Of a stretch of DNA of 64,000 bases, positions 36,401-45,485 are shown piece after piece. Every line of letters begins with the position of its first letter. Position 1 is the stretch's first letter. The translations under genes and the position numbers were made by a program. Source of the stretch: AP-16 sp046727735 (GTDB lineage Bacteria > Pseudomonadota > Alphaproteobacteria > Rhizobiales > Xanthobacteraceae); NCBI GenBank assembly GCA_046727735.1, contig JBKPDF010000046.1:6695-70694 (forward strand), given 5' to 3'. Below the pieces are notes generated by a model. The model was not told where the DNA came from and did not search any database. It saw only the letters and a list, made by a program, of their open reading frames with translations.

Positions 36401-37477
36401 TCAGGAGCCCGATTTTTCCATTTCAGGCACGAGCCTCGGCCGCGCCGCCGCGACATCCTCCTCGACCCATGCTCGGATCAGGTGATAGGCGATGGCGATC
36501 GGCGGCGGGACGGAGAAGCGCTCCGCATGCTCGCGCCTCAGCATGCGGGCGACCTCGGCACGATCGAACCAGCGTGCGTCCTCGAGCTCGGTGCGGTCGA
36601 TCGAAAGCGCCACCGAACGCGCGGAAGCGTGGCAGCCGATCATCAGCGACATCGGAAACGGCCAAGGCTGCGAGGCGAAATAGCGCACGTCCCAGCAGTC
36701 GATTCCGGCCTCCTCGCGGATTTCGCGCCGCACCGCCGCCTCGATGGTCTCGCCCGGCTCGACGAAGCCGGCGAGGCACGACCACATGCCGGGCGGAAAC
36801 CGCGACTGGCGACCCAGCAGGCACTGCTCGCCCCTTATCGCCAGCATGATCACCACCGGATCGGTGCGAGGAAAGTGCTCTGCCGCGCAGGCCGGGCAAT
36901 CTCGCCGCCAGCCGCCCTGGACCGCGCGGGTCAGCGTTCCGCAATTGGCACAGAAGCGATGGCGCATATGCCAGTGCAGGATCGCTTTGGCCTCGGCGAG
37001 CGGCGAGAGGTGCTCCGGCGCCACCAATCCCTGGACCGCGATCGAGCGCAGGTCGGAGAGCAACAGCCGATCTTCGGCTTTCAGCGCCTCGGCCTCCTCG
37101 GGGTCGATCGCCACGGCGAACCGGCCCGCGTCCCCGATCGTGCCGAGGAAGACCATCTCTTGCGCCGAACCCAGCGCCCGCGCGCGCTGGAGCGCGAACA
37201 AGGGATCGTTTCCTGCCGGACCCTGCTGCATCACCACGAGATCGCCGCACACGACGTACGCTCCGGCGTCGTTCCGGGCGGCGAGCTCCACCAAGAACTC
37301 CGCGTCGCCCCGTCGCTCGCTCAGGCGCTCGACCGGCTCCGCGGTGTAGCCGAGCCGCGGCTTGGGGCCGAGGTCGAAGCGCGACATGAAATGGGACTCC
37401 GGCACGAAGGCGGGGCGCGACCGTCGCATGAAGGCGAGGGCGGTGCAATGTGCGTGGTCGACCCGAATAGCGGGCAT
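36401..37477 (-). CDS. nudC: NAD+ diphosphatase / NADH pyrophosphatase (NudC)
   Basis: A 358-residue Nudix hydrolase cleaving NAD(H) to NMN and AMP and able in relatives to decap NAD-RNA. The zinc ribbon is HRFCANCGTLTRA ... RDCPACAAEHFPR, followed by the Nudix box GFVEPGETIEAAVRREIREEAG and the NudC-specific SQPWPFPMSLM. The frame is open to 37678 but that part overlaps the SRP RNA on the other strand, so I begin at the ATG at 37477. It converges with nothing and is followed by lrp. Confidence 0.92.
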   Translation of the reverse strand: MPAIRVDHAHCTALAFMRRSRPAFVPESHFMSRFDLGPKPRLGYTAEPVERLSERRGDAEFLVELAARNDAGAYVVCGDLVVMQQGPAGNDPLFALQRARALGSAQEMVFLGTIGDAGRFAVAIDPEEAEALKAEDRLLLSDLRSIAVQGLVAPEHLSPLAEAKAILHWHMRHRFCANCGTLTRAVQGGWRRDCPACAAEHFPRTDPVVIMLAIRGEQCLLGRQSRFPPGMWSCLAGFVEPGETIEAAVRREIREEAGIDCWDVRYFASQPWPFPMSLMIGCHASARSVALSIDRTELEDARWFDRAEVARMLRREHAERFSVPPPIAIAYHLIRAWVEEDVAAARPRLVPEMEKSGS

Positions 37478-37556
37478 GAAACCGGGGAAAACGTGGAAAT
37501 CCTCGCGGAGAATCGCGCGCAACTTGCGTTCCCGCGGCCGTGGGCCGATATAGGCG

Positions 37557-37655
37557 CTGGGAGGTTGGCGGTGGACGAGCCACTCGCCAACCGGGTCAGG
37601 TCCGGAAGGAAGCAGCCCTAACGAGCTCCGGTTCGGGTCGCTCGTCAGCCTCCCA
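37557..37655 (+). ncRNA. ffs: Small signal recognition particle RNA (4.5S)
   Basis: The universally conserved apical domain is present: GGTCAGGTCCGGAAGGAAGC at about 37595-37614, followed by AGCCCTAA. The ends CTGGGAGG (37557) and CAGCCTCCCA (37646-37655) pair to close a single long hairpin of about 100 bases, typical of the small bacterial SRP RNA that binds Ffh. It lies between divergent nudC and the dnaX operon, a common rhizobial arrangement. Ends are approximate to a few bases. Confidence 0.93.
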
Positions 37656-37713
37656 CTTCTCGACATCATGCACAACACGCCCAGCGTTGGGGCCGCGGCG
37701 GACCGGAAGCACG

Positions 37714-39558
37714 ATGAGCAACGCCGAGACCTCCGATAGCTGGCGCATGCCCTTCGAGGCGCCCTCGCCCGCGCCGGCGGCCGGCTATCGGGTGCTCGCC
37801 CGCAAATATCGGCCCGCCACCTTCCAGGAGCTGATCGGCCAGGACGCGATGGTGCGCACGCTCTCGAATGCGTTCGAGACCGGCCGCATCCCGCAAGCCT
37901 GGATTCTCACGGGCGTGCGCGGCGTCGGCAAGACCACGACCGCGCGCATCCTCGCGCGCGCGCTCAATTACCAGCGCGAGGACGGCTCCGGCGGCCCGAC
38001 GGTAGACATGCCGGTGCTCGGCGTGCATTGCCGGGCCATCATGGAGAGCCGGCACGTCGACGTGCTGGAAATGGACGCCGCGTCCCACAACGGCGTCGAC
38101 GATATTCGCCAGATCAACGACGCGATCCGCTACGCGCCGGTCAGCGCCCGCTACAAGGTATACATCCTCGACGAAGTGCACATGCTTACCGGGCAGGCCT
38201 TCAACGCGTTGCTGAAAACGCTGGAGGAGCCGCCGCCCCACGCCAAGTTCGTGTTTGCCACGACCGAAGTGCGCAAGGTGCCGGTCACCGTGCTGTCGCG
38301 CTGCCAGCGCTTCGATCTGCGGCGGGTCGAGGCCGGCCTTCTGACGAGCCATTTGGAAAGCATCGCAGCGAAGGAGGCCGTGTCGGCAGAAGCCGATGCG
38401 CTCGCGTTGATCGCGCGCGCCGCGGAAGGCTCGGTGCGCGATGCGCTCTCGCTCTTGGACCAGGCGATCGCCCATGCCGGATCGGATCGGGCCGGAGCGG
38501 TCGCGATCGGGGCCGAGGACGTGCGGCAGATGCTGGGCCTTGCCGACCGCGCCCGCATCATCGATCTGTTCGAGGCGTTGATGCGCGGCGACGTTGCCGG
38601 CGCACTGGGGGAGTTGCGAAGCCAATACGATTCCGGCGCGGATCCCGCGGTCGTGCTCGCGGACCTTGCCGAGTTCACGCATTTCGTCACGCGTCTGAAG
38701 ATCGTGCCGGCAGTGGCGGACGATCGCTCGCTCTCCGAGGTCGAGCGCGTGCGCGGTCGAGCCCTTGCGGCCGGACTCGCGATGCGGACCTTGTCCCGCG
38801 CCTGGCAGATGCTGTTCCACGGCATGGCCGAGGTGCAGTCGGCGCCGAAGCCGATCGCGGCCGCCGAAATGGTGCTGGTACGGATCGCCTATGCGGCCGA
38901 CCTGCCGACCCCCGATGAGGTGATCCGTTCGCTGCGCGGAGAAAAACCGGCGGAGCCGAATCTTTCTACGACGCCCGCCGAGTCCGGCGCGGCCCCCCCG
39001 CCGCGGCTCGAGATGCGGCCCGCATCGCGCGCCGGGAGCACGGCTGTCGCGCCCACGCCGCGCCCGGCAGAGCCTGCGCGCGAGCCCGTCGCGATCGCTC
39101 GGTTCGAGGACCTGATCGCCCTCGCGGAGGAGAAGCGCGACCTTCCGGCGCGCAGCGCGCTCGAGCGCGACGTGCGGCTCGTCCGCCTGGAGGACGGCAA
39201 GCTCGAAATCGCGCTCGAACCGGGTGCCTCGAAATCGCTCGTGCACGAGCTTTCGCGCAAGCTTGCGGAATGGACCGGGCGGCGCTGGCTCGTGGTGGTG
39301 TCCGCCGATCCGGGCGCGCCGAGCCTGCGGACTCAACGCGAGGCACAGCGCTCCGAGCTCGTGCGCGGCGTGCGCGCCGATCCGCTGGTACAGGCCGTGC
39401 TCTCGCGGTTCCCGGGCGCCGAGATCCTCGATGTGCGCCGCCGCGGGACGGACGCTGGCCCGGCCGACCCTGCGGCCGAGGACGCGAGCGCGATGTTGGA
39501 CGAGAGCTCGGCGTTCGGCAGCCGCGGCGCCGAGGACGCGGTCGATGACGATTTCTGA
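37714..39558 (+). CDS. dnaX: DNA polymerase III tau/gamma subunit
   Basis: A 614-residue clamp-loader ATPase. From the ATG at 37714 it reads RVLARKYRPATFQELIGQDAM; Walker A is GVRGVGKTTT, Walker B is YILDEVHML and sensor 1 is FATTEVRKVP. The zinc-module cysteines of enteric DnaX are mostly absent (only HC in GVHCRAIM), which is usual in rhizobia. The C-terminal tau region from about residue 400 is Ala/Pro/Glu-rich. It heads dnaX-ybaB-recR, with ffs immediately upstream. Confidence 0.96.
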   Translation: MSNAETSDSWRMPFEAPSPAPAAGYRVLARKYRPATFQELIGQDAMVRTLSNAFETGRIPQAWILTGVRGVGKTTTARILARALNYQREDGSGGPTVDMPVLGVHCRAIMESRHVDVLEMDAASHNGVDDIRQINDAIRYAPVSARYKVYILDEVHMLTGQAFNALLKTLEEPPPHAKFVFATTEVRKVPVTVLSRCQRFDLRRVEAGLLTSHLESIAAKEAVSAEADALALIARAAEGSVRDALSLLDQAIAHAGSDRAGAVAIGAEDVRQMLGLADRARIIDLFEALMRGDVAGALGELRSQYDSGADPAVVLADLAEFTHFVTRLKIVPAVADDRSLSEVERVRGRALAAGLAMRTLSRAWQMLFHGMAEVQSAPKPIAAAEMVLVRIAYAADLPTPDEVIRSLRGEKPAEPNLSTTPAESGAAPPPRLEMRPASRAGSTAVAPTPRPAEPAREPVAIARFEDLIALAEEKRDLPARSALERDVRLVRLEDGKLEIALEPGASKSLVHELSRKLAEWTGRRWLVVVSADPGAPSLRTQREAQRSELVRGVRADPLVQAVLSRFPGAEILDVRRRGTDAGPADPAAEDASAMLDESSAFGSRGAEDAVDDDF

Positions 39559-39584
39559 GCGCGCGGCACGCGGAAGGTGAGGAG

Positions 39585-39905
39585 ATGCCGGATTTCACCA
39601 GCTTGATGAAACAGGCGGCCGAGCTCCAGGCCAAGATGCAGGCGATGCAGGCCGAGCTCGATCAGATCGAGGTCGAGGGCACGGCCGGCGGCGGTGCCGT
39701 GAAGGTGACGCTCACGGCGAAAACCGAGCTGAAATCCGTGAGCATCGATGCCGCGCTGCTCAAGCCCGACGACAAGGAGATCGTCGAGGATCTGCTGGTT
39801 GCCGCCCATGCGGACGCGCGGCGCAAGGCCGAGGCTCTGCTCCAGGAAAAAATGCAGCAATTGACCGGCGGATTGCCGCTGCCGCCCGGCATGAAGCTGA
39901 TCTGA
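39585..39905 (+). CDS. YbaB/EbfC-family nucleoid-associated protein
   Basis: A 106-residue DNA-binding protein with an N-terminal amphipathic helix (LMKQAAELQAKMQAMQAEL) and core AGGGAVKVTLTAKTELKSVSID, ending in GGLPLPPGMKLI, all typical of YbaB. Members bind DNA as tweezer-shaped dimers. It sits 26 bases after dnaX and 6 bases before recR, the standard operon. Confidence 0.95.
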   Translation: MPDFTSLMKQAAELQAKMQAMQAELDQIEVEGTAGGGAVKVTLTAKTELKSVSIDAALLKPDDKEIVEDLLVAAHADARRKAEALLQEKMQQLTGGLPLPPGMKLI

Positions 39906-39911
39906 GCGCGC

Positions 39912-40514
39912 ATGTCCGCCGCCGCCGGCCCCGAAATCGATCGCCTGATCCAATTGCTCGCGCGCCTTCCCGGACTGGGGCCGCGCTCCGCCCGGCGCGC
40001 CGCCCTGCACCTCATCAAGAAGCGCGAATTGCTGATGGCGCCGCTCGCCGCGGCGCTGCAGTCGGCGCTGGAAAAGATCGGGATCTGCGCGGTGTGCGGC
40101 AATATCGACACGCAGAACCCGTGCAGCCTGTGCACCGATCCGCGGCGCGACGCTTCGGTCATCGTGGTGGTCGCCGACGTCGCGGATCTCTGGGCGCTCG
40201 AACGCGCGCAGGCGATTCGCGCGCGCTACCACGTGCTCGGCGGCACGCTCTCCCCGCTCGACGGCGTCGGCCCGCAGGAACTCTCGATCGACGCGCTCGT
40301 CGGCCGCGCCCGCGCGCCGGAGATCGGCGAGGTGATCCTGGCGCTCAACGCCACGGTCGACGGCCAGACCACCGCGCACTACATCACCGATCTGTTGCAG
40401 GACGCGAACGTCAAGGTGACGAAGCTCGCGCACGGCGTTCCGGTCGGCGGCGAGCTCGATTATCTCGACGAGGGCACGCTTGCGGCCGCGATCCGGAGTC
40501 GCACCGCGTTCTGA
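39912..40514 (+). CDS. recR: Recombination mediator RecR
   Basis: A 200-residue protein acting with RecF/RecO to load RecA at gaps. The N-terminal helix-hairpin-helix is RLPGLGPRSARRAALHL; the zinc finger is CAVCGNIDTQNPCSLC; the Toprim domain carries VVADVADLWALE and the Walker-like C-terminal NATVDGQTTAHYI. Last gene of dnaX-ybaB-recR; it converges with ampG, 39 bases apart. Confidence 0.96.
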   Translation: MSAAAGPEIDRLIQLLARLPGLGPRSARRAALHLIKKRELLMAPLAAALQSALEKIGICAVCGNIDTQNPCSLCTDPRRDASVIVVVADVADLWALERAQAIRARYHVLGGTLSPLDGVGPQELSIDALVGRARAPEIGEVILALNATVDGQTTAHYITDLLQDANVKVTKLAHGVPVGGELDYLDEGTLAAAIRSRTAF

Positions 40515-40553
40515 GTTTTGCTGCACGAAGGTGTGCTGCCCGGCAGCAAACGA

Positions 40554-41969
40554 TCAACCGGATCCGAGTTCGGGCTTCGCCGTAATCAGTTCCCGGAAAT
40601 GGCCGCGCCATTGCAGGATCGCCAGCAGCGCGAAACTCGGCAGCGCGACCGCGACGCAGATCGCGAAGAAAATCGGCCAGCCGGTCGTGTACGCCACATA
40701 GCCCGCGAACGACGACAGATAGGTCCGGCCCACGGCGGCGAGCGCCGTGAGCAGCGCGTATTGCGTCGCGGTGTGCAGCGGATTGCGGCACAGCGCCGAC
40801 AAATAGGCCACGAAGATCACGGTGCCGATCGCGCTGGTGAAATTCTCGGCCGTGATCGCGAAGGTCAGGGCGGCGACGTCGGGGCCGAGCGTGGCGAGCC
40901 AGCTGAAGGACAGATTGGCGAACGCCTGGAGGATGCCGCCGATCCACAGGCTCGTCGCCAGCGGGTAGGCCCGCGCCAGGAAGCCGCCGAAGAATCCGCC
41001 GATCAGCGTCGCGGCGAGCCCGACGCCCTTGACGATCGCCGCATATTCGTTGCGCGAGAAACCGATATCGATGACGAACGGCGCGGTCATCGCGCCCGCG
41101 AACGCATCCGTGAATTTGTAGAGCACCACGAACGCCAACGCGACGAGCGCCATCTCGCGGGTGAGAAACTCGGAAAACGCCCCGGCCGCGGCCTTGAGAA
41201 CGCGCACGAGCGGATGTTGCCGCGCGTGCACGGCCTCCGCGGCCGCAGATTTTTCCGGCTCGGTGGCGACGAGGGTCGTCGCGATGCCGACCACGACGAG
41301 CGCCGCCATCACCACATAGCCCCACGTCCATGCCGCGTGCCGGCCGGTTCCCCACGCCTCGAACGCGCTGACCAGGAATAGCGCCCCCGCGGTCGAGGCG
41401 AGCATGCCGATCCGATACGCCGCCACGTAGGAGGCCATGCCGGCGGCCTGCTCGCGGTCGTCGAGGCTTTCGATCCGGAATGCGTCGATGACGATGTCCT
41501 GCGTAGCCGATGCGGTGGCGACGCACAGCGCGCCGACCGCGACCAGCATCGGGGAAACGGCGGGATCGCAGAACGCCAGAAACACGATCGCGGCGATCAA
41601 GAGGAGCTGCGAGAGCACGAGCCAGGCGCGGCGGCGCCCCAACAACTTGGCGAGCAGCGGCAGGTCGAGCGCGTCGATCAGCGGCGCCCATGCGAATTTC
41701 ACCGCATAGGGCGTGCCCACCAGGCTGAACAGGCCGATGGTCCGCAGGTCCACCCCGGCTTCCCGCATCCAGACCGCGAGCGTCGAGCCGGACAGCGCCA
41801 GCGGCAGTCCGGCCGAGAAGCCGAGAAACAGCACGATCAGCACGCGCGGTTTGAGATAGACCGCGAGCGCGTCGAGCCAGGCGGGACGGCCCGCCGCCGC
41901 TTCGAGCGAGGGAGCGAGTGCCGGCTCGGGGGCGGGGATCGTGTCGGGGTTCCTCATCGGCGCGTGCAT
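40554..41969 (-). CDS. ampG: Muropeptide permease AmpG-like MFS transporter
   Basis: A 471-residue transporter with about 12-14 hydrophobic segments. The N-terminal LGFSAGLPLALSGSTLAVWMREAGVDLRTIGLFSLVGTPY region and TQDIVIDAFRIE are diagnostic of AmpG, which imports anhydro-muropeptides for cell-wall recycling. The C-terminal half has TAENFTSAIGTVIFVAYLSALC. It is downstream of rmuC by only 27 bases on the same strand. A second start at 41957 is possible. Confidence 0.93.
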   Translation of the reverse strand: MHAPMRNPDTIPAPEPALAPSLEAAAGRPAWLDALAVYLKPRVLIVLFLGFSAGLPLALSGSTLAVWMREAGVDLRTIGLFSLVGTPYAVKFAWAPLIDALDLPLLAKLLGRRRAWLVLSQLLLIAAIVFLAFCDPAVSPMLVAVGALCVATASATQDIVIDAFRIESLDDREQAAGMASYVAAYRIGMLASTAGALFLVSAFEAWGTGRHAAWTWGYVVMAALVVVGIATTLVATEPEKSAAAEAVHARQHPLVRVLKAAAGAFSEFLTREMALVALAFVVLYKFTDAFAGAMTAPFVIDIGFSRNEYAAIVKGVGLAATLIGGFFGGFLARAYPLATSLWIGGILQAFANLSFSWLATLGPDVAALTFAITAENFTSAIGTVIFVAYLSALCRNPLHTATQYALLTALAAVGRTYLSSFAGYVAYTTGWPIFFAICVAVALPSFALLAILQWRGHFRELITAKPELGSG

Positions 41970-41996
41970 AGCCCGACCGAGCGGCGAAAATCAGGC

Positions 41997-43181
41997 CTAT
42001 TCGCCGGCTTCGAGCTTGCGGCCGATCGGCGCAGGAATGATGCGAGCTTCGCGCAACGGCTCTTCCTCCTGGAACTCCAGCGCCTCGATGCGTCCGCCGC
42101 GCTTGGTGATCTTGTCGGCCGAGATGAGAATCTGTGCGACGTCGTCGGTCGCTTGGCCGAAATGCTGCTGCAGCTTCAGGACGCGCTCGCGCAGCCGCTC
42201 GACGTCGCCCATCAGATGGCCGACCTCGGTTCGGATCTCCTGGGCCGCCTCGCGCATGCGCGCGTCCTTGCAAATCTGCTGCATCACCTGGATGGCGAGC
42301 ATCAACAGCGAGGGCGAGACCAGGACGACCTGGGACCGATAGGCCTTTTGGATCACGTCGTCGAAGCCGTCGTGGAGCTCGGCATAGACCGATTCCGACG
42401 GCACGAACATCAGGGCGACCTCCTGAGTCTCCCCCGGGATGAGATAGCGTTGTGCGATGTCGCCGACGTGCTTGAGCACGTCCTGGCGCAGGCGTTGCCC
42501 GGCGTGCTTGCGTTGCTCCTCGCTCGCCGCCTGGCGCAGCGCGGTGACCGCCTCGAGCGGGAATTTCGCGTCGATGATGACCGGGCGCGGGTCGCCAGGA
42601 AGAAAAATCGCGCAGTCGGGCCGGGTGCGGTTCGACAGCGTGAACTGGAATTCGAAGCATCCTTTCGGCAGTCCGTCGCGCACGATCGCTTCCATGCGGC
42701 CCTGGCCGAACGCGCCGCGCGCCTGCTTGTTGGCCAGCACTTCCTTGAGCGAGGTCACTTGGCTGCTCAGATCGGCAAGATTCTTCTGGGCGTTGTCGAT
42801 CAGCGCCAGCCGTTCGTGGAGATGGCGCAGGCTCTCGACCGTGTGGCGGGTCGTGGTTTCCATCGACTGGCCGACGCGGTGGGTCACGGCATCGAGCCGC
42901 TCGGCCAGCACCCGCGCGAGCTCGGTGTGGCGGCCGGTCAGCATTTCGCCCATGGTGTGGATGCGGCCGGCGGTATCGGACTGGACGCGCGCAAGCTCGC
43001 CGACCCGCGCCTCGATTTCTGCGCTGCGTGTCGCTTGCCGCGCCGCCTCGACGCTGCGGGCGCGGGACGCGCGTGCGATCAAGAGCGCGGCCGCGAGCAG
43101 CGCGAGCACGAGGACAACCGCCGTCCCCAGGATCAGGACGGCACTGCCCGGAACGCCGATCCCCGCGAGGTTCGCATCCAT
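41997..43181 (-). CDS. rmuC: DNA recombination protein RmuC
   Basis: A 394-residue protein with a short N-terminal membrane helix (SAVLILGTAVVLVLALLAAA), a coiled-coil region (about 50-160) and the RmuC nuclease-like domain: DCAIFLPGDPRPVIIDAKFPLEA, then HVGDIAQRYLIPGETQEVALMFVPSE. RmuC limits inversion between short repeats in E. coli; its PD-(D/E)XK-like core is suggested by DAKFP. It probably leads the rmuC-ampG transcript and diverges from def. Confidence 0.94.
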   Translation of the reverse strand: MDANLAGIGVPGSAVLILGTAVVLVLALLAAALLIARASRARSVEAARQATRSAEIEARVGELARVQSDTAGRIHTMGEMLTGRHTELARVLAERLDAVTHRVGQSMETTTRHTVESLRHLHERLALIDNAQKNLADLSSQVTSLKEVLANKQARGAFGQGRMEAIVRDGLPKGCFEFQFTLSNRTRPDCAIFLPGDPRPVIIDAKFPLEAVTALRQAASEEQRKHAGQRLRQDVLKHVGDIAQRYLIPGETQEVALMFVPSESVYAELHDGFDDVIQKAYRSQVVLVSPSLLMLAIQVMQQICKDARMREAAQEIRTEVGHLMGDVERLRERVLKLQQHFGQATDDVAQILISADKITKRGGRIEALEFQEEEPLREARIIPAPIGRKLEAGE

Positions 43182-43256
43182 GCGGTTGTTCTAGACCGAT
43201 TCGCCACGATCCCGCATGCATTGACCCCGCCCCGGCTTGCTCTTACATCGCCGCGC

Positions 43257-43772
43257 ATGGCCCAGCGCCCCATCCTCACCTTGCCGGATCCGCGGCTGCG
43301 GCTCGTCTCCGCGCCGGTCGACAAGCTCGACCCGGAGCTGCGCAAGCTTGTGGATGACATGTTCGAAACCATGTACGCCGCGCCCGGCATCGGGCTCGCC
43401 GCGATTCAGGTCGGGGTTCCCAAGCGCGTCGTGACGATGGATCTCGCCAAGAAAGAGGAGACGAAACAGCCCGTGGTCTACATCAACCCGGAGCTGCTGT
43501 GGGCCTCGGACGAGCGCGCGACCTACGAGGAGGGCTGCCTGTCGATCCCGGAATATTATGAGGAAGTCGAGCGGCCGGGGCAGGTCAGGGTCCGCTACAC
43601 CGATCTCGATGGCCAGGTGCAGGAGATCGAAGCCAACGGCCTGCTTGCCACCTGCCTGCAGCACGAGATCGATCACCTCAACGGCGTGCTGTTCATCGAT
43701 CATCTCTCGAAGCTCAAACGCGACCGCATCGTCAAGAAATTCAGCAAGGCCGCGAAGCGCGAAGAAGCGTGA
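43257..43772 (+). CDS. def: Peptide deformylase
   Basis: A 171-residue metalloprotease removing the formyl group from new proteins. All three motifs are present: GIGLAAIQVG, EEGCLSIP (metal Cys) and LQHEIDHLNG (metal His pair and catalytic Glu). The ATG at 43257 begins MAQRPILTLPDPRL. The gene is normally followed by fmt; here a toxin-antitoxin pair intervenes. Confidence 0.97.
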   Translation: MAQRPILTLPDPRLRLVSAPVDKLDPELRKLVDDMFETMYAAPGIGLAAIQVGVPKRVVTMDLAKKEETKQPVVYINPELLWASDERATYEEGCLSIPEYYEEVERPGQVRVRYTDLDGQVQEIEANGLLATCLQHEIDHLNGVLFIDHLSKLKRDRIVKKFSKAAKREEA

Positions 43773-43821
43773 ATTGCCTGTGCGATCGTTTCACCGGTCA
43801 CATTGGACATTTGTCACCGAC

Positions 43822-43842
43822 TTTGATATCAACGATATCAAA
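43822..43842. promoter_or_regulatory. Perfect inverted-repeat operator of toxin-antitoxin pair
   Basis: TTTGATATC-AAC-GATATCAAA is an exact 9-base inverted repeat with a 3-base spacer, ending 10 bases before the antitoxin ATG. Ribbon-helix-helix antitoxins of the FitA/VapB type bind such repeats to repress their own operon, so this is the likely autoregulatory site and overlaps the translation-start region. Confidence 0.75.
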
Positions 43843-43852
43843 TAGGTGATTC

Positions 43853-44095
43853 ATGGCCGATCTTCTCATCCGAGACATCGATCCTGAATTAAAGCGGCGC
43901 ATCGAGGAACGGGCGAATGCTCATCGGCGAAGCTTGTCCGAAGAAGCGAAGTCGCTGATCCGTAGAGGACTGACCGGACAGGAGGGTGAGCTGAAGTTGG
44001 GCACAGCACTGTCCAAATTGGTTCCTGCCGAGGATTGGGGCGATGTCGTGTTCGAGCTCTCAGAGCCGCTTCCGCCTCCGCCTGATTTCGAATGA
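43853..44095 (+). CDS. FitA/VapB-like ribbon-helix-helix antitoxin
   Basis: An 80-residue protein. MADLLIRDIDPELKRRIEER followed by HRRSLSEEAKSLIRRGL is the ribbon-helix-helix fold of FitA-type antitoxins; the acidic/proline tail (LSEPLPPPPDFE) would wrap the toxin. Its last four bases (ATGA) overlap the toxin start. A perfect palindromic operator lies just upstream. The pair is inserted between def and fmt. Confidence 0.88.
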   Translation: MADLLIRDIDPELKRRIEERANAHRRSLSEEAKSLIRRGLTGQEGELKLGTALSKLVPAEDWGDVVFELSEPLPPPPDFE

Positions 44096-44526
44096 TTCTC
44101 CTCGACACGAATGTAGTGTCGGAGAGCCTTCGGCCCAGACCGGATCCCCAACTGCTGGCGTGGCTCGACGCGCAACCGTCGGAGCTCTTTTATTTGTGTA
44201 CGCCGGTGTTGGCCGAACTGCGCCGGGGCGCGGAGCGGCTGACGGAAAGCCGCCGCAAGGACCGGCTGCAAGCGGCAATCGATCGCATTGAGAATGATCT
44301 GTTTCGCGGCCGCATACTGGTGTTCGACGTCGAAGCCGCCAAGCAATACGGCAGGGTAGCGGCAATTCGCGAGCAGTCCGGTCGACCCATCGGGCAAATG
44401 GATGCGCTGATTGCAGCAATTGCCTTGAGCCATCACGCCGCTCTCGCAACCCGCAACACCAGCGATTTCGTCGGCCTTGAATTGGAGCTGATTGACCCGT
44501 TCGAACTCCCTACTCGAGCGGGCTAG
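44092..44526 (+). CDS. PIN-domain toxin (FitB/VapC-like)
   Basis: A 144-residue PIN ribonuclease: MILLDTNVVSE (Asp5), CTPVLAELRRG (Glu42), IGQMDALIAAIAL (Asp104) and ATRNTSDF (Asp125) supply the four acidic positions. FitB-like toxins cleave RNA and are neutralised by the overlapping antitoxin. The stop is 22 bases before the fmt start, so fmt may be partly transcribed from the toxin-antitoxin promoter. Confidence 0.92.
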   Translation: MILLDTNVVSESLRPRPDPQLLAWLDAQPSELFYLCTPVLAELRRGAERLTESRRKDRLQAAIDRIENDLFRGRILVFDVEAAKQYGRVAAIREQSGRPIGQMDALIAAIALSHHAALATRNTSDFVGLELELIDPFELPTRAG

Positions 44527-44548
44527 TCCCGCCGGAAGAATGCTCCAA

Positions 44549-45478
44549 ATGATGCGCCTGATCTTCATGGGCACGCCCGAGTTCGCGGTGCCGACGCTCG
44601 TCGAGATCGTCGGGCGCGGGCATGAAGTGACGGCGGTCTATACGGCCCCGCCCAAGCCGGCCGGGCGCGGCATGGAGAGCAAGCCGAGCGCGGTCGAGCG
44701 CGAGGCCCGGCGTTTCGGCCTGCCGGTCGTCACGCCGGAGACGCTGCGCAGCCCGCAAGCGGCGCAAGATTTCCGCGCCCATGGCGCGGACGCGGCGGTC
44801 GTCGTCGCCTACGGAAAACTCCTGCCGAAATCGATCCTGGAAGCGATGCCGCTCGGCTGCTTCAATCTGCATGCCTCGCTGTTGCCGCGCTGGCGCGGCG
44901 CCGCGCCGATCAACCGTGCGGTCATGGCCGGCGATCGGCAAACGGGCGTCACCGTGATGCGGATGGACGAAGGCCTCGACACCGGTCCGATCGCTCTTGC
45001 CCAGCCGGTGCCGATCGGCCCGGATATGACTGCCGGCGAACTCCACGACGCGCTGGCACGCCTCGGCGCCGACCTGATGGTGCGCGCGCTCGGAGGCCTC
45101 GAGCGCGGCGCCCTGCAGTTCACTCCGCAGCCCGCAACCGGCGTGACGTTCGCGCCGAAGATCGAGAACCGCGAGACCCGGATCGAATGGGAGCGTCCGT
45201 GGAAATCCGTGCACGATCAATGCCGCGGCCTCTCGCCCGTTCCGGGCGCCTGGTTCGAGCTCGCGCAAGCCGGCGCGCCGTTGCGCGTCAAGGTGCTGCG
45301 CACGACGCGCGGCGAAGGCGAGGGCACGCCCGGGATCTTGCTGAGCCCGCATTTCGACGTGGCCTGCGCGGACGGCGCCGTGCGGATCGTCGAGCTGCAG
45401 CGCGCAGGCCGGCAGCCGATGGCCGCGGAGGAATTCTTGCGCGGCACCAAACTCGGTCCGGGCACGAAGCTCCGGTGA
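44549..45478 (+). CDS. fmt: Methionyl-tRNA formyltransferase
   Basis: A 309-residue enzyme formylating initiator Met-tRNA. N-terminal MRLIFMGTPEFAVPTL, the catalytic NLHASLLPRWRGAAPINRAV and the following GVTVMRMDEGLDTGPI are definitive; the C-terminal domain begins near TFAPKIENRETRIEW. I chose the ATG at 44549, with GGAAG nine to ten bases upstream; 44552 or 44540 are alternatives. It works with def, separated from it by the toxin-antitoxin insertion, and precedes truA by 7 bases. Confidence 0.96.
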   Translation: MMRLIFMGTPEFAVPTLVEIVGRGHEVTAVYTAPPKPAGRGMESKPSAVEREARRFGLPVVTPETLRSPQAAQDFRAHGADAAVVVAYGKLLPKSILEAMPLGCFNLHASLLPRWRGAAPINRAVMAGDRQTGVTVMRMDEGLDTGPIALAQPVPIGPDMTAGELHDALARLGADLMVRALGGLERGALQFTPQPATGVTFAPKIENRETRIEWERPWKSVHDQCRGLSPVPGAWFELAQAGAPLRVKVLRTTRGEGEGTPGILLSPHFDVACADGAVRIVELQRAGRQPMAAEEFLRGTKLGPGTKLR

Positions 45479-45485
45479 AAGAGGT

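Noticed and set aside
37478..37678. Longer NudC start
   Set aside because: The extension would be antisense to the SRP RNA and has no NudC homology.
37980..38060. DnaX missing zinc-ribbon cysteines considered as a defect
   Set aside because: Rhizobial DnaX proteins as I know them share the GPTVDMPVLGVHC form, so it is a clade feature.
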